Source: a virus. From it: a stretch of DNA of 29,888 bases. The DNA is taken from the IMG/VR virus record IMGVR_UViG_3300044539_000123, positions 1 to 29,888 of that record. One strand, written 5' to 3'. Below are positions 27,785 through 29,888 of the stretch, piece after piece; the first letter of the stretch is position 1, and every line of letters begins with the position of its first letter. The notes beneath the pieces are model-generated. The model made no database searches, was not told where the DNA came from, and saw nothing but the letters and a program-made list of their open reading frames with translations. Position numbers and translations under genes: made by a program.

Positions 27785-28104
27785 TATTTAGATCTCCCTT
27801 CTGCAAACCCTTTAAAAACTTTGCTTGCTTTTTCGCTCGCGTCTTGAGCATCTAATTTTTGTCTTTCTTCTTCAATACGATTAAGTATCTCGAATGCATC
27901 GAAGATAGCTAACTTTTTTGTTGCTGCAGCATTTTTTAATTTATCTGCGGCTAAGTCGTCTTCTCCATTATCTAAGATAGCTTCTTCAGCAACCTTAATT
28001 AACTCCAATACTGCTTTGTGTCCAGCTTTTATAATGTTAGATTTAGTCTCTTCTATGTTCAGCCCAAGATGGATTATACTCTGCTTCGTCTCCTCTATAT
28101 TCAT
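27784..28104 (-). CDS. small helical protein, candidate small terminase subunit
   Basis: 106 aa, mostly helical and charged. Core blocks are AGHKAVLELIKVAEEAILDN and LKNAAATKKLAIFDAFEILN; the C-terminus is basic (KASKVFKGFAEGRSK). It is directly upstream of the large terminase with a TAATG overlap, the usual place of the small subunit, but I see no clear helix-turn-helix, so the role is positional inference. The annotated ATG at 28104 overlaps the preceding gene by 62 nt. The first 24 residues contain a repeat, NIEETKQSIIHLGL then NIEETKSNI, so the true start may lie further inside, for example at a CTG before the second NIEETK. I kept the ATG because no other standard start is evident there. 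Confidence 0.72.
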   Translation of the reverse strand: MNIEETKQSIIHLGLNIEETKSNIIKAGHKAVLELIKVAEEAILDNGEDDLAADKLKNAAATKKLAIFDAFEILNRIEEERQKLDAQDASEKASKVFKGFAEGRSK

Positions 28105-28654
28105 ATTTAATTACAATATCATTTGATTTCATACAATATAATCGTTTACCTTCTACAATAAATTCAAATTCTCCGTATGGTTTATATCCTACTAAGTCAC
28201 CTGGTACTATTTTCGCTTCATTTAAGGAGATATTACCATATTTTAGTATTCCAATAAGTCTTTGCTCTTTTTCTAAGCTAAAACTGTTATTATTTTTTAT
28301 TGGCTGTATGAAGCAACGGTCGCCAAAAGCTTTCCAATTACCACCATCACCATATAAATATATCTGATCAAAATCTACAAAATACTTGTCTTCGTTAAAG
28401 TATGATCTACTGTTCTTTGGTTTACCCTTTATATCATAAAATCTTCTAAAAACATTATGATGTATTATTACTTTGTCACCAACTTTAATATCAGTTGCTC
28501 CAAATAAGGGTACAGCTAAAACTTCAGCCATATTATTAACAGCTTTAAAAGATTCAATCGATGTGTTAACAACCAAATCTTTGTCACCAACTTTAACTGT
28601 ATTGTCATACCTATTACCCACAGGTTTAACAATAAAGCTAAATGCACTTCTCAT
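28043..28654 (-). CDS. tandem GroES-like (co-chaperonin fold) protein
   Basis: 203 aa. The second half matches the layout of GroES/Cpn10: GDRCFIQPI (111-119), a short loop, GILKYGN (135-141), IVPGDLVGYKPYGEFEF (149-165) and EGKRLYCMKSNDIVIKYE (168-185), like the GroES ending with its DGEEYLIMRE-type strand and DILAVIE. The first half repeats the order in degenerate form: FIVKPVGNR (7-15), a loop at 17-42 where a GroES mobile loop would lie, MAEVLAVPL (42-50), IKVGDKVIIHHN (56-67), an insertion at 70-88, and KYFVDFDQIYLY (90-101). Phage co-chaperonins such as T4 gp31 help host GroEL fold the capsid protein; I infer a similar role here. It is coupled to the 75-aa gene by TAATG and overlaps the 106-aa gene by 62 nt. 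Confidence 0.7.
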   Translation of the reverse strand: MRSAFSFIVKPVGNRYDNTVKVGDKDLVVNTSIESFKAVNNMAEVLAVPLFGATDIKVGDKVIIHHNVFRRFYDIKGKPKNSRSYFNEDKYFVDFDQIYLYGDGGNWKAFGDRCFIQPIKNNNSFSLEKEQRLIGILKYGNISLNEAKIVPGDLVGYKPYGEFEFIVEGKRLYCMKSNDIVIKYEYRGDEAEYNPSWAEHRRD

Positions 28655-28881
28655 TAGTATTCTAAATCATATTCCACTGAAATAGCCATGTGACTGTTAA
28701 ATTTCTTCCACGGCATAACTTCATCACTTTTCTTTATATAAATATTGTATGAATTATCCACTTCTTCAAATAGTATATGGGAGATTTTATGTCCCCCGTA
28801 TACTTCTTGATTTACTGAATAGTGCATTGCGTCGTTTTTATAATCCGCTCCAATACTTATTTTTCTAATGACATTAGCCAT
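28654..28881 (-). CDS. small hypothetical protein
   Basis: 75 aa, no family recognised. It is predominantly beta in character, with alternating hydrophobic residues (MANVIRKISIGADYKNDAMH; KISHILFEEVDNSYNIYIKK) and an acidic aromatic end (AISVEYDLEY). There is no signal peptide and no membrane segment. The start overlaps the end of the 85-aa gene by 8 nt and the stop overlaps the next start as TAATG, so it belongs to the packaging operon. The tight coupling on both sides supports a real gene even though nothing can be said of function. Confidence 0.7.
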   Translation of the reverse strand: MANVIRKISIGADYKNDAMHYSVNQEVYGGHKISHILFEEVDNSYNIYIKKSDEVMPWKKFNSHMAISVEYDLEY

Positions 28882-29131
28882 TACTTTCTTCCTTCTCGAT
28901 TTCAGTATAACTACCGTCTTCTAGGTTAATATTAATAGCACCGTATTCAGCTTCCAATTCTGATTTAAAATCCTCAACTTCTTTATTGACTTCAGCAACT
29001 TGATGTAATAACGAATGCTTTTGTGTTTCTAGAACACCAATGTTCGTTAACAATACGTTTAAGTCTTTTTGTTGAGCAACGATTTTTTCTAATTGATCTT
29101 TCTTAATAGTTTTTGTTTCCACTTTTTTCAT
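28874..29131 (-). CDS. small coiled-coil hypothetical protein
   Basis: 85 aa. The N-terminus is Lys/Thr-rich (MKKVETKTIKKDQLEKIVAQ). Residues about 12-62 show a continuous heptad-like helix with Leu, Ile and Val spacing (LNVLLTNIGVLETQKHSLLH, then QVAEVNKEVEDFKSELEAEY). The end is an acidic beta-like tail (GAININLEDGSYTEIEKEE). Similar short coiled-coil proteins with a YG-I-I-DG-Y ending recur in marine phages as unknowns. It is the first protein gene after the tRNA and overlaps the 75-aa gene by 8 nt. The leader (ACAATTAAATCAAGTAAA) lacks a Shine-Dalgarno sequence. Confidence 0.72.
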   Translation of the reverse strand: MKKVETKTIKKDQLEKIVAQQKDLNVLLTNIGVLETQKHSLLHQVAEVNKEVEDFKSELEAEYGAININLEDGSYTEIEKEESNG

Positions 29132-29159
29132 TTTACTTGATTTAATTGTTAATAATTAG

Positions 29160-29232
29160 TAGCAACGTACTGGAGTCGAACCAGTTTAAGCGGGCTTATG
29201 AGACCCGTGAGATACCTTACCTCCCACCTGCT
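29160..29232 (-). tRNA. tRNA-Met-type gene, anticodon CAU, with irregular acceptor stem
   Basis: On the minus strand the T arm is canonical (ACTGG, loop TTCGACT, CCAGT). The anticodon arm is CGGGT, loop CTCATAA, GCCCG, giving anticodon CAU. The D arm is GAGG, loop TAAGGTA with the GG pair, TCTC, and the variable loop is 5 nt. The acceptor is weak: AGCA pairs with TGCT and one G-T wobble follows, then the inner pairs fail, with one surplus base next to the T stem. No CCA is encoded. Total length of 73 nt is normal. CAU may be elongator or initiator Met, or Ile if C34 is modified to lysidine. It may be functional or decaying. Confidence 0.72.
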
Positions 29233-29235
29233 ATC

Positions 29236-29252
29236 AGCTTACTACATAAGCT
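29236..29252 (-). other. short hairpin just before the tRNA
   Basis: AGCTTA and TAAGCT form a perfect 6-bp stem with a 5-nt loop (TGTAG). It lies 3 nt upstream of the tRNA 5' end and 12 nt after the stop codon of the Lys-rich protein gene. There is no T-run after it, so it is better read as a possible RNA-processing signal than as a terminator. Confidence 0.35.
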
Positions 29253-29264
29253 TAGTTATTTTAA

Positions 29265-29735
29265 TTAGCAACTTTTTTTCTTCATTTGCTTCATTGGCAT
29301 TTTATTCATTTGTTTCATTGGGGATTTTTTTGCCATTTGTTTAGCAGGAGTTCTAGTATATTTATCCTCAAAACCTTTTTTACCTTCTACTTGAGTTTTT
29401 GTAACAGTAGTAGTGGCTCCACTTTCTTTACGAGTTTTGTTAGCCGCTTTATTACCAATGGCTGCCTTTTGTCTTTTAGTAAATAAATCACCCGCCTTAT
29501 TGCTAGCTTCTATACTATCTGTAGCAGCACCTATTTCAATACCACGATCTCTTTCTGATAGTTTTTTAATGCTTGCGCGCTTCTTAGCAGCTTCTTCTCC
29601 CGCTTTTACTAATCCTAAAGCTTTTTTTACCTTAGGGTCTTCTTGACGCATTGGTGAACCACTCATTAATGTAGGAGAAATTCCTGCTCCAGTTTTTGTA
29701 CCGTTACCTCTTCCTGGTGTTTGTTTGTATGCCAT
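29265..29735 (-). CDS. basic Lys/Met-rich low-complexity protein
   Basis: 156 aa, strongly basic, no family recognised. The N-terminus is polar and Gly/Thr-rich (MAYKQTPGRGNGTKTGAGIS). The middle is a charged helix (DPKVKKALGLVKAGEEAAKK). The C-terminus carries a short repeat: KSPMKQM, then MPMKQM, between Lys-rich spacers, ending KKKSC. Basic proteins with short Ser/Thr-Pro-Met/Phe-Lys repeats occur in marine Bacteroidota phages without a known role; DNA or RNA binding, or packing within the virion, would fit the charge, but this is a guess. The start at 29735 follows a leader of A and C only over 20 nt (CTAAAACAAAACAAACAAA), similar in style to the capsid gene leader. Confidence 0.68.
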   Translation of the reverse strand: MAYKQTPGRGNGTKTGAGISPTLMSGSPMRQEDPKVKKALGLVKAGEEAAKKRASIKKLSERDRGIEIGAATDSIEASNKAGDLFTKRQKAAIGNKAANKTRKESGATTTVTKTQVEGKKGFEDKYTRTPAKQMAKKSPMKQMNKMPMKQMKKKSC

Positions 29736-29762
29736 TTTGTTTGTTTTGTTTTAGGTTAATTG

Positions 29763-29888
29763 TTATCTTGTTTTTGTGTATATTATTTTTGTAACTTTAT
29801 TAGTGTAACAGTTTGTAGAAGTACATTCCATAGTGCCGTTTTCCAACATCACATAATAGTTTAATGCTTTATCTTCTTCTTTGATACT
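29763..29888 (-). CDS. C-terminal end of an unidentified gene, cut by window edge
   Basis: The last 41 codons and a TAA stop are present; the start lies beyond the right edge. The fragment reads SIKEEDKALNYYVMLENG, then TMECTSTNCYTNK, and ends in a basic beta-like segment (VTKIIYTKTR). Two cysteines seven residues apart (C22 and C29 of the fragment) are visible, too few for a metal-site claim. It is on the same strand as all other genes, and the next gene starts 27 nt later. Confidence 0.6.
   Translation of the reverse strand, partial: SIKEEDKALNYYVMLENGTMECTSTNCYTNKVTKIIYTKTR

Noticed and set aside
1-29888. CRISPR arrays, insertion sequences, diversity-generating retroelement repeats
   Set aside because: No regularly spaced direct repeats, no transposase or reverse transcriptase frame and no template/variable repeat pair were seen.

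Overview
This window is the structural and packaging half of a tailed double-stranded DNA phage with short-tail (podovirus-type) gene content. Every convincing gene lies on the minus strand, so transcription runs from the right edge to the left edge. The DNA is very AT-rich. Gene starts sit in A/T-rich leaders without a recognisable Shine-Dalgarno sequence, as is usual in Bacteroidota. The terminase, portal, capsid, ring and tail-stabilization proteins resemble those I know from crAss-like phages and from uncultured marine phages of Flavobacteriia. My inference is a virus of a marine or aquatic Bacteroidota host, in or near the Crassvirales. This rests on recognised sequence style, not on a database search.

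Right end, read in transcription order: a truncated gene (29763-29888); a Lys/Met-rich basic protein (29265-29735); a Met(CAU)-type tRNA gene (29160-29232); two small unknown genes (85 and 75 aa); a 203-aa protein that reads as two GroES-like folds in tandem; a 106-aa candidate small terminase; and the 740-aa large terminase. The genes from the 85-aa protein to the large terminase are coupled by short overlaps, twice as TAATG.

Head module: portal (805 aa), scaffold-like acidic protein (386 aa), major capsid protein (494 aa), then a strong hairpin terminator that separates the capsid gene from what follows. The scaffold gene and the first gene after the terminator share an identical 26-nt sequence over their start codons, including a palindrome.

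Neck and tail module: an unknown virion-type protein (294 aa), two ring/tail-tube proteins (307 and 407 aa), a very large tail-stabilization protein (1806 aa, with a cadherin-like insert), a 508-aa companion tail protein and a small cupin-fold protein.

Ejection module at the left end: a glycine/alanine-rich protein in the position of T7 gp14 (267 aa), a 468-aa protein in the position of gp15, and a giant protein that enters at 7514 and is still open at base 1 (at least 2504 codons). The giant protein contains an HEFLH zinc-metalloprotease motif at residues 994-998 and a long C-terminal region that resembles giant virion proteins of marine phages. The likely logic is that terminase and portal package DNA into a shell of scaffold and capsid protein, the ring and stabilization proteins close the vertex and build the short tail, and the last three proteins leave the virion with the DNA. 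No stretch longer than 300 bases lacks a gene. No lysis, replication or integration genes are visible here.
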